Assembly (NCBI GenBank): GCA_900540255.1
Contig: UQFE01000002.1
Coordinates: 62,001-126,000, forward strand
Source: an uncultured Clostridium sp.
GTDB taxonomy: Bacteria; Bacillota; Clostridia; Clostridiales; Clostridiaceae
Length of the DNA stretch: 64,000 nucleotides
Direction of reading: 5' to 3'
Position numbers and translations under genes: made by a program
The notes under the pieces: generated by a model
Told to the model about the DNA's origin: nothing
Database searches by the model: none
Seen by the model: only the letters and a program-made list of their open reading frames with translations
Shown: piece by piece, positions 38,636 through 47,961 of the stretch
Numbering within the stretch: the first letter of the stretch is position 1
Layout of the letters: each line of letters starts with the position of its first letter

Positions 38636-41600
38636 TTAACTAAATAATTCTTTTATTTCATCTGCATCTAAACTACCTAAGAATCCTCCATTAGTATAAT
38701 TTCCATTCATTATTTCATTAATAATTTCTTTTTTACTTTCTTGAAGCTTAATTATTTTTTCTTCAATACTTCCCTTTGATATAAGTTTAATAACTTCAAC
38801 AACATTTTTTTGCCCAAATCTGTGAGCTCTATCTGTTGCTTGATCTTCAATTGCAGGATTCCACCATGGATCAAAATGAATAACAACATCTGCAGAAGTT
38901 AAATTAAGTCCTGTACCTCCAGCTTTAAGTGAAATTAAAAACACCTTAACTTTATTTGAATTATTAAATTCATTTACTAATGAAACTCTCTCAGAAGCCT
39001 TTGTACTACCATCTAAATAAAAATATTCTATTCCTTCTGCGTCAAATATAGTTTTTATACTATCAAGAACAGATGTAAATTGTGAAAATAATAATATTTT
39101 ATGATTGTTATTTATAAATTCATTTATTAAATCTACAGTAACATCAATCTTACCACTTCCCCCTATATACCCATCAACAAGTATTCCTGGGTCTAAAGCT
39201 AATTGTCTTAGCTTAGTCAAATAAGAAAAAATAGTTATCTTATCTTTAATTAGATCCTTTTCTTTCATCTTATTTTTGATATCATCTATATATGTCTTAT
39301 AAACCTTCTTTTGTTCCTTAGTCATTTCTACTACATATCTTTTTTCTATTTTATCTGGTAATTCACTCATAACATCATTTTTCAATCTTCTAAGAATAAA
39401 AGGCTTTATATATTTTTTTAATTCAATAATTCCTTTTTCATTTTTAATAAATTTATCTTGAAATTTCTTCTTTGAATATAAATATCCTGGCATTATATAA
39501 TCAAATAAAGACCATAACTCCATAAGATTATTTTCAATTGGAGTCCCTGTTAATGCAAACTTAACTTTTGCATTTAATTTTTTAACAACTTCACTACTTT
39601 GAGATAAAGAGTTTTTAATATTTTGAGCTTCATCAATTATACAATAATCAAAATTTATATCTTCATATAAATTATAATCATTTCTTAAGGTACCATAAGT
39701 TGTAAGTAATACATCATACTCATTAATATATTCTTTTGTAAAAATTCTTTCTTCTTTATTTCCATGAATTATTTTAATATTTAAATTTGGTGCAAATTTT
39801 TCAAATTCACTTTTCCAGTTATATATTAATGATGTTGGGGTTACTATAACACTTTTCTTTCCTTTTTCAGATAATAAGAAGGTAATTGTTTGTAATGTTT
39901 TACCTAATCCCATTTCATCTGCCAATATTCCTCCAAACTCATAATAACTTAATGTTTTAAACCAATTAAATCCTGTTAATTGATAATCTCTAAGCTTAGC
40001 TTTTAAATCCTTAGGAACTTCGTAATTAATATCAGTTAAACTTTCTATTTTATTTGAAATATGTTCTACTATATTTTTACCATGTATGAAGGATAAACTG
40101 TTATCTTTTATACTCTCATTAATAAATACCGCCTTACTTTTATGTATTTTAATTTCATTAGATTTAATACTTGAATCCTCACTTAAATTATCTATTAAAT
40201 TAAGTAATTTAATAACTTCCTCATCTTTTAAGTCTACAAAACTTTCATCTTTAAGCTTAAAAAATCTTCTATTATCCTTAAAAGCATTGATTATTTTCTT
40301 ATATTCATTTTCATTTACATTTTCTATATTAAAAGAAAATTCTAAATAATTTCCTCTTCCTTCTGATATTTTTGCATTTAATGATGAAGCTCCATATACT
40401 CTTCTTTCTTTAAATCTCTCTGAATAATATATAGTAGCTTTTTCCTTTAATAAAGATAACTCATTTTTTAATAAATCAAATAATTTTTCATCATCTCCAT
40501 TAAACATAAAAACATCTTTATTCCTATAAAATGAAAATTCATTTAATATTTTTTCTATTTCATTTTCTTCATTTAAATCTCTAATAACATATTCATTTTC
40601 TTTAACATTTTTTAATATATTAAAATTAACATTTCCATAAATAGCTTTAATTGTTGCCCATGTTTTCTTTCTATCTCTATCAAAATAAACTTCAAAACTT
40701 GGTTTTTCTTTTATAATATTTTTTGCTAAATTTTCATCTATATTTATTTCTTTACTTATAGTTTCAAATACAGGTATTACCTTATTAAATACTTCTTGCT
40801 TTTCTTTATTTTTAAATGTTATTATTGGTTTTTTAGAAAAAATATCATTTATAAAATTATAATTTTTTATTTGCTTTTTATTTGGCAAATAAATTTTATT
40901 ATTATAAAGATATACATCACCTTTATATGTTAACTTTATTGGCATATCTTCATTAGATGAAATTTTAATTTCTCCATCTTCTTCATTTATGTTAAATTCA
41001 ATAGGCAAATCCTCTTTATATACCTCTGCATAAATACTATTAAGCCCTTGTGTAAACATAATAGTTTTATCATTTATATTATCAAAAAATCTTCTTAAAG
41101 CCGCTTGTGGTATAAATAAAGTTTTATTGTTTCCAAAAACATTTTTTGTTATTCTTTGAACTGAAAACCTTCTTTCAAATGGTTCATTTAATGATATGTA
41201 TTCTTCTATAAAATTTAAAATATCTTCATCCTCTTCTGAAAAATAATGAACATTTGGATCATATGTAAATTCTTTTCCATATTTTAATAACTTTCCAAAT
41301 TTTCTAGCTTCTATTAACTCGGCTATATTTTTAACCACATAATATTTTTTTATACCTATTTTTAAATCAAGTTCATAATAATATTTATCTCTATTTACAT
41401 CCCTTTGGGTTAAATTTATTTGTAAGCTTGCTTTTTCTTTGTCAGAAATATTATTTTTATTTATTGTTCTTAGTAATATTTCTGAATAATCATTGCTATC
41501 ATAAAGAGTTCTTATATATTTTTTTGATTTATTATTACTTCTTTCTTTAACTTCTTCTTGAAATTTATAAAATGTAGCCCCTATATGCTTACAAATATAT

Positions 41601-41875
41601 GTTGAATTAAAATCACAATTTTCTCCAAAGTCTGCACAATTACACTCAGTATAAATTAACTCATTATTTTTTAAGTCAAATGATAAATTTGTATTATATA
41701 AATTAAAATCACTTTCAGACATCACTTTCCCATAAATATCTAAAGAATCATACTCTTCATCTACTATTGATTTTATCTCAAGTACTAAGTCATCCTTAAA
41801 ACATCTTAATCCCCTATAAAGACGATTATTAGAATCTTTTTTTATTATTAAAGCGTTTAATTGCGTAATATTCAT
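38636..41875 (-). CDS. SWIM zinc-finger SNF2-family helicase
   Basis: A 1079-residue bacterial SNF2/RapA-type ATPase. The N-terminus has a SWIM finger, Cys78-x-Cys80 with Cys95-x-His97 (CNC... CKH). A SNF2-associated region fills about 200-600. The motor begins near residue 630 with ADEMGLGKTLQTI (Walker A) and DEAQNIKN (motif II, near 750), then ALTGTPIENNLMELWSLFDY and, in the second RecA lobe, LLFSQFTSVLD and DRAHRFGQ. Such enzymes translocate on duplex DNA and remodel bound proteins; some belong to defence systems, but no partner gene of that kind is nearby. It is monocistronic with a GAGGTGA SD. Confidence 0.9.
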   Translation of the reverse strand: MNITQLNALIIKKDSNNRLYRGLRCFKDDLVLEIKSIVDEEYDSLDIYGKVMSESDFNLYNTNLSFDLKNNELIYTECNCADFGENCDFNSTYICKHIGATFYKFQEEVKERSNNKSKKYIRTLYDSNDYSEILLRTINKNNISDKEKASLQINLTQRDVNRDKYYYELDLKIGIKKYYVVKNIAELIEARKFGKLLKYGKEFTYDPNVHYFSEEDEDILNFIEEYISLNEPFERRFSVQRITKNVFGNNKTLFIPQAALRRFFDNINDKTIMFTQGLNSIYAEVYKEDLPIEFNINEEDGEIKISSNEDMPIKLTYKGDVYLYNNKIYLPNKKQIKNYNFINDIFSKKPIITFKNKEKQEVFNKVIPVFETISKEINIDENLAKNIIKEKPSFEVYFDRDRKKTWATIKAIYGNVNFNILKNVKENEYVIRDLNEENEIEKILNEFSFYRNKDVFMFNGDDEKLFDLLKNELSLLKEKATIYYSERFKERRVYGASSLNAKISEGRGNYLEFSFNIENVNENEYKKIINAFKDNRRFFKLKDESFVDLKDEEVIKLLNLIDNLSEDSSIKSNEIKIHKSKAVFINESIKDNSLSFIHGKNIVEHISNKIESLTDINYEVPKDLKAKLRDYQLTGFNWFKTLSYYEFGGILADEMGLGKTLQTITFLLSEKGKKSVIVTPTSLIYNWKSEFEKFAPNLNIKIIHGNKEERIFTKEYINEYDVLLTTYGTLRNDYNLYEDINFDYCIIDEAQNIKNSLSQSSEVVKKLNAKVKFALTGTPIENNLMELWSLFDYIMPGYLYSKKKFQDKFIKNEKGIIELKKYIKPFILRRLKNDVMSELPDKIEKRYVVEMTKEQKKVYKTYIDDIKNKMKEKDLIKDKITIFSYLTKLRQLALDPGILVDGYIGGSGKIDVTVDLINEFINNNHKILLFSQFTSVLDSIKTIFDAEGIEYFYLDGSTKASERVSLVNEFNNSNKVKVFLISLKAGGTGLNLTSADVVIHFDPWWNPAIEDQATDRAHRFGQKNVVEVIKLISKGSIEEKIIKLQESKKEIINEIMNGNYTNGGFLGSLDADEIKELFS

Positions 41876-41979
41876 ACTAAGTCACCTCATCAAATGAACT
41901 ATTCTATAATCTTTATTAAAAAAGTACTATCATTTATTTTACCATAATTTTAATAATATAATACATTTTTTAACCAAAA

Positions 41980-42022
41980 AAATGTATCAAAATATTTTTT
42001 AATAAATTATTTTGATACATTT
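41980..42022 (-). terminator. Terminator after the ArsC/Spx-like gene
   Basis: Long stem AAATGTATCAAAATA pairing with its complement over an AT loop, then a T7 run on the minus strand. It lies just after the stop at 42030. Confidence 0.8.
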
Positions 42023-42029
42023 TAATAAA

Positions 42030-42383
42030 TTAAATTATTTGTTTATATGAGTCTTCTTTAAATCCAACTAAAATACCTTCTTCTGAAACTAATAAAGGTC
42101 TTTTTATAAGTTTTCCATCTGTTGCTAAAAGCTTAATCATTTCTTCTTCATTCATTTCTTTTAGCTTATCTTTTAAATTCATTTCTCTATATAATATTCC
42201 TGAAGTGTTAAAGAATTTTTTAACATCTAAGCCACTTAATTTAATCCATTTTTTTAATTCCTCTTCATTTGGATTATTTAAAGTTATATCTCTATCTTCA
42301 AATTCAATATTATTATCAATTAAAAACTTCTTAGCCTTTTTACATGTTGTACATTTTGGATATTGAATAAATAATTTTTTCAT
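42030..42383 (-). CDS. ArsC/Spx/MgsR-family thioredoxin-fold protein
   Basis: A 117-residue thioredoxin-like protein starting MKKLFIQYPKCTTCKKAKKF. The CTTC dithiol at residues 11-14 and KRPLLVSEEGILVGFKE near the end are typical of the YffB/Spx/MgsR branch of the ArsC family. Members either reduce substrates or bind RNA polymerase to change transcription under thiol stress. The CxxC fits an Spx-like redox switch, but the RNA polymerase contact glycine was not verified. Monocistronic; AAGGAGAAG SD. Confidence 0.8.
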   Translation of the reverse strand: MKKLFIQYPKCTTCKKAKKFLIDNNIEFEDRDITLNNPNEEELKKWIKLSGLDVKKFFNTSGILYREMNLKDKLKEMNEEEMIKLLATDGKLIKRPLLVSEEGILVGFKEDSYKQII

Positions 42384-42547
42384 ATGCTTCTCCTTATATA
42401 GCTTTTTTTATAATTCTATCACATATATCTTATAATAGTAAATAATAGTATAATTATTTTATATTACTCTATTATTAATATTACATAAATGTATATACTA
42501 TTAATAATATATTTTAAATTTATTATTAATTAAAGGAGCTGTTTATC

Positions 42548-42976
42548 TTGGAATATTTAATAAACAATGAAGTATTGTTTAATACTATAAATAATTTAGT
42601 AAATAATAGAAATTATACAGAAGCTGAAAATATATTATCATCTATAAAAGAGAAAAACTCTGACTATCATTACCTTTATGGATTAATTTTAAAGAAAAAG
42701 GCTTGGTTTGATGAATCATTATATCATTTAAAAAAAGCAGTAAATTTATCTCCTTCTAATGAATTATATAAAAATGAACTTATTTCATTAATGAGAAGAC
42801 ATAGACATTATGCAGATGATTATTATAACAATGGCTACAGAAGACGAAATCGTGGTTGTGCTTGCTGTTGTTGTGATGATTGTTGCTGTGATTGTGGAAA
42901 TTTTAGTTGTTGTGATCTTATTTGTATGGATAAATGCTGCGAATGTATTGGTGGTGATTTAATAAGCTGCATTTAG
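42548..42976 (+). CDS. TPR protein with extreme Cys-rich tail
   Basis: First gene of a three-gene plus-strand operon. Translation starts at TTG (42548) after AAAGGAGCTG. Residues 12-85 form a TPR-like helical module (AENILSSI, YHYLYGLILKKKAWF, ESLYHLKKAV). A basic patch (about 84-102) follows, then a tail where 16 of the last 39 residues are Cys, including CACCCC and DDCCCDCG. The tail could bind metal ions or form disulfides; no known metallothionein spacing is evident. The TPR module closely matches that of the next gene, so they are paralogues with different tails. I know no function for it. Confidence 0.8.
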   Translation: MEYLINNEVLFNTINNLVNNRNYTEAENILSSIKEKNSDYHYLYGLILKKKAWFDESLYHLKKAVNLSPSNELYKNELISLMRRHRHYADDYYNNGYRRRNRGCACCCCDDCCCDCGNFSCCDLICMDKCCECIGGDLISCI

Positions 42977-43051
42977 GTTAATGAATCACTTATTTAACTT
43001 ATTATGAATATATTATAATTGACTTTAATAATCTTTTTAAGGAGATTTAAT

Positions 43052-43843
43052 ATGAACCCTTATAAAGTACTAGGCGTACGTCCTAATGCTTCTTTAGACG
43101 AAATTAAAACAGCTTATGAATCACTTGCAAATACCTATGATATAAGTAATTACCAAGGTTCTTCCGAAGAACCTCTTGCTGAAGATAAAATTTCTGAATT
43201 AAATACTGCTTATAATTCTTTAATCAACGAATATAAATATAAGGATATTCGTGATTTAATAGAAAACCAACAATTTTTATCAGCTGAAACTCAATTAAAT
43301 TTAATTTCTGATAAATCTTCTGCTGAATGGAATTACCTTGAAGGTTTTGTTTTATTAAAAAAAGGATGGTTTAAAGCTGGAGTTAATCATGTAAAAATTG
43401 CTGCTGAACTTAATCCTGAAAATGAAGAGTATCAAGAAGCATTAATGGTTTTAGCTAAAAAAGTAAAACAAATGAAAACTAATTATGCTCGTACTATGCA
43501 AAATAATACTGCTGCAAATAATAACAATATGTGTGGCGGCACTGGCAGCAATCAAGCTAATATGTGCGGTGGGCAAAATTCTGGTGGCGGAATAGATCCT
43601 AATATATTAAATATGCTAATGAATAGTGGTGCTAATATGGGTGGTGCTAATCCTATGAATTCTGCTAATCCTATGAATTCTGCTAACCCTATGAATGGTA
43701 ATATGAATGCTGCAAATAATCCTTTAAATAATATGGCTGGTATGGGTGGAAATCCAATGCAAAATATATTACTTCAAAGCCTTTTAAATGGCGGTGGAAA
43801 CGGAATGAATATGTGTGGTAACGGTGGCGGAGGAATGTGTTAA
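43052..43843 (+). CDS. J-like domain and TPR protein lacking HPD, with Gly/Asn/Met/Cys tail
   Basis: The first 58 residues align with a J domain (NPYKVLGVRPNASLDEIKTA and ISELNTAYNSL), but the loop that should carry His-Pro-Asp reads NTYDISNYQG, so stimulation of DnaK is not expected. Residues 63-138 are a TPR-like module paralogous to that of the preceding gene (LEGFVLLKKGWFKAGVNHVK against LYGLILKKKAWFDESLYHLK). The tail (150-263) is low complexity with MCGG units, an ANPMNS repeat and a final GNGGGGMC. ATG at 43052 follows AAGGAGATTTAAT; a longer in-frame start at 43019 lacks an SD. Confidence 0.85.
   Translation: MNPYKVLGVRPNASLDEIKTAYESLANTYDISNYQGSSEEPLAEDKISELNTAYNSLINEYKYKDIRDLIENQQFLSAETQLNLISDKSSAEWNYLEGFVLLKKGWFKAGVNHVKIAAELNPENEEYQEALMVLAKKVKQMKTNYARTMQNNTAANNNNMCGGTGSNQANMCGGQNSGGGIDPNILNMLMNSGANMGGANPMNSANPMNSANPMNGNMNAANNPLNNMAGMGGNPMQNILLQSLLNGGGNGMNMCGNGGGGMC
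43646..43699 (+). repeat. Three tandem 18-bp units in coding DNA
   Basis: Units at 43646-43663, 43664-43681 and 43682-43699 read GCTAATCCTATGAATTCT (third copy diverged at the end), encoding ANPMNS repeats. Two copies are identical, so copy number may vary between strains. Confidence 0.8.
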
Positions 43844-43893
43844 ACTTAATTAACTTAAATAAATACTTTAAAGCCCTTTAAAGGAGATTTTTA

Positions 43894-44805
43894 ATGTTTG
43901 GTTATATCACACCTCTTAAAAGTGAACTTAAAGTTAAAGAATTTGAATACTTTAGGAGCTATTACTGTGGCTTATGTAATGAAATAAAAAATAAGTTTGG
44001 AAACATTCCACGATTTTGCTTAAATTATGATTTAACATTTATTGGTTTTTTATTAGATGGTTTATTTAGTAATCAAATATTTATTAAACAAGTTAGATGT
44101 ATTAAGCATGCCAATAAAAAAATTTTAATATTAACCGATACCAATGCTTTAGATTATTGTGCTAATTTAAGCATATTACTATTTGATTATAAACTAAAAG
44201 ATAACATAGAAGATGACAAAAGTTTAAAAAGTAAGTTTTTTAAATTAATACTTTCTCCATCAACAAAAAAAAGTATTGTTAAATTGAACTCAATAGCCAA
44301 TAAAATTTCAAACAATTTAATCTTAATTTCAAATTTAGAAAAAACAAAATCCTTTTCTTCATTAGATGAAATATCTCATCCATTTAGTGAAATAATGGGT
44401 TGTGTTTTAAGTAATTTTCCTTATCCCTTTGAAGATGATAATAAAACCTTAAGGGAAAGTTTATATTATCTTGGTTATTTTATTGGTAAATGGATTTATT
44501 TAATTGATGCTCTTGATGATTTACAAGATGATACTAATACCAATAACTTTAATCCTTATCTAACTTTATTTAATGATAAAAATTTAAATATTGAATCTTT
44601 TCTTTCATCTTATATTGATGAAATAGACTTTTATATTTCAAACTGTATTATCAATTGCAGTGATATATTAAAAACCATACCTTTTAAAAAACATTTTTCT
44701 ATTATTGATAATGTTATTAATTTAGGAATGTTAAATAAATATTATGAAGTTTTGAAAAAATACCATTTTCTTAATGCAAAAAATACAAATACCAGTAGTA
44801 ATTAA
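43894..44805 (+). CDS. DUF5685 family protein
   Basis: A 303-residue, largely helical protein starting MFGYITPLKSELKVKEFEYF. It carries a YYCGLC motif (Cys25, Cys28), HPFSEIMG at 162-169 and an acidic IDALDDLQDD at 204-213 after GKWIYL. The family is common in clostridia and has no assigned activity. The acidic cluster within helices resembles the aspartate-rich motifs of all-alpha isoprenoid synthases, but this is only a visual similarity. It is the last gene of the operon, 50 bp after the J-like gene, with AAAGGAG SD. Its final codons lie in the stem of the terminator. Confidence 0.8.
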   Translation: MFGYITPLKSELKVKEFEYFRSYYCGLCNEIKNKFGNIPRFCLNYDLTFIGFLLDGLFSNQIFIKQVRCIKHANKKILILTDTNALDYCANLSILLFDYKLKDNIEDDKSLKSKFFKLILSPSTKKSIVKLNSIANKISNNLILISNLEKTKSFSSLDEISHPFSEIMGCVLSNFPYPFEDDNKTLRESLYYLGYFIGKWIYLIDALDDLQDDTNTNNFNPYLTLFNDKNLNIESFLSSYIDEIDFYISNCIINCSDILKTIPFKKHFSIIDNVINLGMLNKYYEVLKKYHFLNAKNTNTSSN

Positions 44806-44828
44806 TTGCTACTGGTATTTGTATTTTT
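44779..44828. terminator. Bidirectional terminator overlapping two convergent stops
   Basis: Perfect 20-bp stem AAAAATACAAATACCAGTAG with a 10-base loop. It contains the last codons and stop (44803-44805) of the DUF5685 gene and reaches the stop codon of the lipoprotein gene (44827), so it ends transcription from both sides. Confidence 0.92.
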
Positions 44829-45618
44829 ACTTATTATAAACTATAATTTCTCGTTTACTATCTTTTAATGGATTTCCATCGCTATCTAAATCATAAATTG
44901 ATGTAACAGTAACTTTTTTTATGTCACCTTTTAAATCTTGTATGTTAGCTATAAAATAACTCTTTACCTTTTTATCTATTTTTTGTGGTTCCATTACTTC
45001 ACTAGTAAATGTACCTTCTGAAGTTTCTACTATTATTTCTGTTTTATCATCTTCAGTTCCAAAAGTATATGTATTATTAGTATTATTATATAAATTTACA
45101 CGGATTAATGCACCATTAAACATTACTCCTTCTTTTATCAATCTTAAATTTAATTGCTTATCTTCGTTTGCAGGAACATCAAACTCAACACAATCTATTA
45201 TTCCATCTGGTGATATTGACCATCCATTTTCTTCTTTAATTAAAGCATATTCATAATCCTCATTAGTTTCTTCACCATTTATTACTGCACTTATATTTAC
45301 TATAGCCTTTTTTAAATTATCATTTATATCTTCTATACTTTTTGTTGTTGATGAATTAATAGTTACATCTTTTCTATTTGCTTTAATATTTTTTATTATT
45401 TGATTTGCATCATAACCTATATAATTTATATATGCATTAGAATACAATTTAACCATTTCTTCAACATTATTTTCTGAATTATATGTATTAAATAAATTTA
45501 ATACTTCTTCTGCACTATTAGCCCTAACCATTTCTACTTTTTTATCGCATCCAGTAAGCATTGTAAAAACAATAGTTACTAAGCATAATAAAGTTAATAA
45601 CTTTTTAAAATTCTTCAT
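44827..45618 (-). CDS. Lipoprotein of unknown function
   Basis: The 263-residue product starts MKNFKKLLTLLCLVTIVF and has a lipobox LTGC, so it is predicted to be lipidated at that Cys and anchored outside the membrane. Residues 40-130 resemble an NTF2-like fold (AEEVLNLFNTYNSENNVEEM); the rest is beta-rich, as in DUF4352/DUF5105-like lipoproteins. ATG at 45618 follows GTGAGGAT; a GTG at 45633 is that SD. A TATACT -10-like box lies about 35 bp before the start. No neighbour suggests a role. Confidence 0.78.
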   Translation of the reverse strand: MKNFKKLLTLLCLVTIVFTMLTGCDKKVEMVRANSAEEVLNLFNTYNSENNVEEMVKLYSNAYINYIGYDANQIIKNIKANRKDVTINSSTTKSIEDINDNLKKAIVNISAVINGEETNEDYEYALIKEENGWSISPDGIIDCVEFDVPANEDKQLNLRLIKEGVMFNGALIRVNLYNNTNNTYTFGTEDDKTEIIVETSEGTFTSEVMEPQKIDKKVKSYFIANIQDLKGDIKKVTVTSIYDLDSDGNPLKDSKREIIVYNK

Positions 45619-45681
45619 AATTAAAATCCTCACAATCGTAATTTCTCTAACTAAGTATACACCATACGACAGAAAATTTCA

Positions 45682-46131
45682 CTAATATTTGCTTAACTTG
45701 GTATTTAAATTGTTTAATTTAAATAAATGATTATCATAATCCTTTACTACTCCATTAATATCATTTAATATGCTTTCTTCCATATTTTCATTTTCTTCTA
45801 TGAATTTATTAGTATTTTTAATTCCCATATGCATTGCTTTTATAGCCTGTTCACATACTTCACTATCTGTATCAATAGGAATAAGGCTTAACTTTTCAAA
45901 AAATTCAGCAACATTTCCCCTTATCCCCAAAGAATCACTTGCATTTCCACCAAGCTGTTCAATTCTATGTGTAATTGCTTCTTCATGCCTTTTAAAAGAT
46001 TCTATTATTTCTCTTAAACACTCCTTTAATTCTAAATTTTCAGCTTTATCTAAATAATCCTTAAATGTAGACCCACCCATATGAATACCAGTTAAAAATC
46101 TATTTAATTCTTTTACCACTTTATCTTTCAT
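45682..46131 (-). CDS. Ferritin-like DUF2383 protein
   Basis: A 149-residue four-helix protein with E/H-containing helices (ESFKRHEEAITHRIEQLGG), a pattern of the ferritin-like DUF2383/PA2169 group. Members are small, sometimes spore- or stress-associated, and their chemistry is not established. It is monocistronic with an AGAGGTGAT SD. Confidence 0.7.
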   Translation of the reverse strand: MKDKVVKELNRFLTGIHMGGSTFKDYLDKAENLELKECLREIIESFKRHEEAITHRIEQLGGNASDSLGIRGNVAEFFEKLSLIPIDTDSEVCEQAIKAMHMGIKNTNKFIEENENMEESILNDINGVVKDYDNHLFKLNNLNTKLSKY

Positions 46132-46352
46132 TTTATCACCTCTATGCTTTTTATATTATTTTATCCATTATTTAAAAATATTATTTATAAAAACATAATT
46201 CCAAATTTAAATATATACTATGTAAAATTAAAGCTATTTTTTTAAACTATTATGAAAGCTATACCTAAAAATTATACTTATTCAAAATAAAGTAATTATA
46301 TTTTGAATTATCATACTTAAATCCAATATTAATAATAATACTAAAAATAAAA

Positions 46353-46396
46353 AGATATAGGCTAAAAACTTTTTAATTTGTTAATAACCTATATCT
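46353..46396 (-). terminator. Terminator after the HesB-like gene
   Basis: Stem AGATATAGG/CCTATATCT around an AT-rich loop of about 26 bases, followed by TTTTATTTTTAG on the minus strand. Confidence 0.65.
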
Positions 46397-46418
46397 AACT
46401 TACCATTTAAAATATTTA

Positions 46419-46694
46419 CTAATCTAAATCTTTAATATAAAAACCTTTATTATATATTTCTTTATCATATTTAATTTCAAGGTTTTGACATGCTCTTACA
46501 TCTTTTTTGTTAACAACAAAGCTAATTCCATCTATTATGACTTCTTCATCTTCTTCGCCTTTGAAATCAGCATATATATCATATGCAGGTCTACCACAGC
46601 CATAAAAAACCTTAATTCTTATATAATTTTCTGTGCTATTTTTTATTAACTCACTTAAAGCTTCTTTTGCTTTTATATCAAAAGTAAATTTCAT
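46419..46694 (-). CDS. HesB/IscA-like iron-sulfur-family protein
   Basis: A 91-residue protein with the HesB/YneR-like pattern: ALSELIKNS, IRIKVFYGCGRPAYDIYAD and GISFVVNKKD. The three-Cys ligand set of true A-type carriers (Cys, then CxC near the end) is not present; Cys33-like GCG and a later Cys in VRACQNL are the only candidates. It may have lost cluster carriage or use another binding mode. AGGAGGAAATG SD; monocistronic. Confidence 0.7.
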   Translation of the reverse strand: MKFTFDIKAKEALSELIKNSTENYIRIKVFYGCGRPAYDIYADFKGEEDEEVIIDGISFVVNKKDVRACQNLEIKYDKEIYNKGFYIKDLD

Positions 46695-46730
46695 CTCATT
46701 TCCTCCTAAGTATTTTATACCATTTTAATC

Positions 46731-47939
46731 TTAATTTATATTTCCTAAATTAAACTCTTTATGAAGTAATCTTATTGCTTCTTTAACCTTTGAAGTATAA
46801 ATTAAACACCAGATTGTCATATTTGAATCCGTTGTTTGCAATACCTCAATTTCATTACTTGTAAGAGTATTTATTATACTTGCCATAACGCCAGGAACAC
46901 CATTCATTCCAGCACCAACTATAGCAATTGTACTACATCCCTCAATAATGCTATATTTAATTCCTGCTTTATTCATAATTTCATTAAGCTTTTCCTTTTC
47001 TGATGCATCTATTGTAAACATTTGATGCTCTGGAAAAATATTAATTAAATCTAAGCTAATATGATTTTTAGCAAGTAATTTTAATAAACTTCTATAAGAT
47101 TTACTATCTCTATTTTCAGATAATCTTACCCTAACTTGTATTCTATTATTTAAATGTGTAATTCCTGAAATTAATCTCTTTTCTTCTTCAGAAACATTAC
47201 TCTTTATTACAGTTCCTTTGCACTCACTCATTGTATTTTTTATTACTAATGGTACATTTCCCCTCTTAGCTATCTCAACAGCCTTAGGATGTATTACCTT
47301 AGCTCCATGATCTGCTAATTGAAATACTTCATTATAAGTCATTTCATTTATAAGAGAAGCATCTTCAACTACTCTTGGATCAGCAGTCATAATTCCATCT
47401 ACATCTGTATATATTGCTATTTCTTTAGCTTTTAAAGCAACACCTAATATACATGCAGAAGTATCACTTCCACCTCTTCCTAATGTTGTAAAGAATCCAT
47501 TTTCCGTTACACCTTGAAATCCTGTTATAACTGGTACTTTTCCTGATTCAACTATTTTCATTATATTAGTAGTATCAACTTTAATAGATTGAGCATCAGT
47601 AAAATTACTATTAGTTATTATCCCTGCTTGCCCTCCAGTTAATGGAACAGCAGTTATTCCATGCTTATATAAATCATTACACATTACTACTGAACTTATT
47701 ATTTCTCCACAGCACATTAGTAAATCTTGAGCAGCTTTATTATTTTCTTTAAAGTTACCATCAACAAGTGATAATAAGGTATCTGTTGCATAAGGTTCTC
47801 CAGCTCTTCCCATTGCAGATACAACAACAACAGGCTTTAATCCACTTTCAATTGCCTTACTTATTTTTTTTATTACTTGTTTTCTTCTTTCTTCTGTTGA
47901 TACAGATGTTCCTCCGAACTTTTGCACTATAATATCCAA
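46731..47939 (-). CDS. lysC: Aspartokinase (class with C-terminal ACT domains)
   Basis: Aspartokinase phosphorylates aspartate, the first step to lysine, diaminopimelate, threonine and methionine. The 402 residues begin MDIIVQKFGGTSVS, with VVVVSAMGRAG, TLGRGGSDTSA and two ACT domains from about 265, including the effector-type AIVGAGMNGVPG. It starts with TTG (47939) after AGGGGGAAA. Which amino acid inhibits it cannot be told. It lies 22 bp after the ymxH-like gene; in Bacillus, ymxH, mlpA and dapG are also near each other. Confidence 0.93.
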   Translation of the reverse strand: MDIIVQKFGGTSVSTEERRKQVIKKISKAIESGLKPVVVVSAMGRAGEPYATDTLLSLVDGNFKENNKAAQDLLMCCGEIISSVVMCNDLYKHGITAVPLTGGQAGIITNSNFTDAQSIKVDTTNIMKIVESGKVPVITGFQGVTENGFFTTLGRGGSDTSACILGVALKAKEIAIYTDVDGIMTADPRVVEDASLINEMTYNEVFQLADHGAKVIHPKAVEIAKRGNVPLVIKNTMSECKGTVIKSNVSEEEKRLISGITHLNNRIQVRVRLSENRDSKSYRSLLKLLAKNHISLDLINIFPEHQMFTIDASEKEKLNEIMNKAGIKYSIIEGCSTIAIVGAGMNGVPGVMASIINTLTSNEIEVLQTTDSNMTIWCLIYTSKVKEAIRLLHKEFNLGNIN

Positions 47940-47961
47940 GGAAATTTCCCCCTTAAGTTTT

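Noticed and set aside
43052-43225. Classical DnaJ co-chaperone
   Set aside because: The J-like domain lacks the HPD motif needed to stimulate DnaK.
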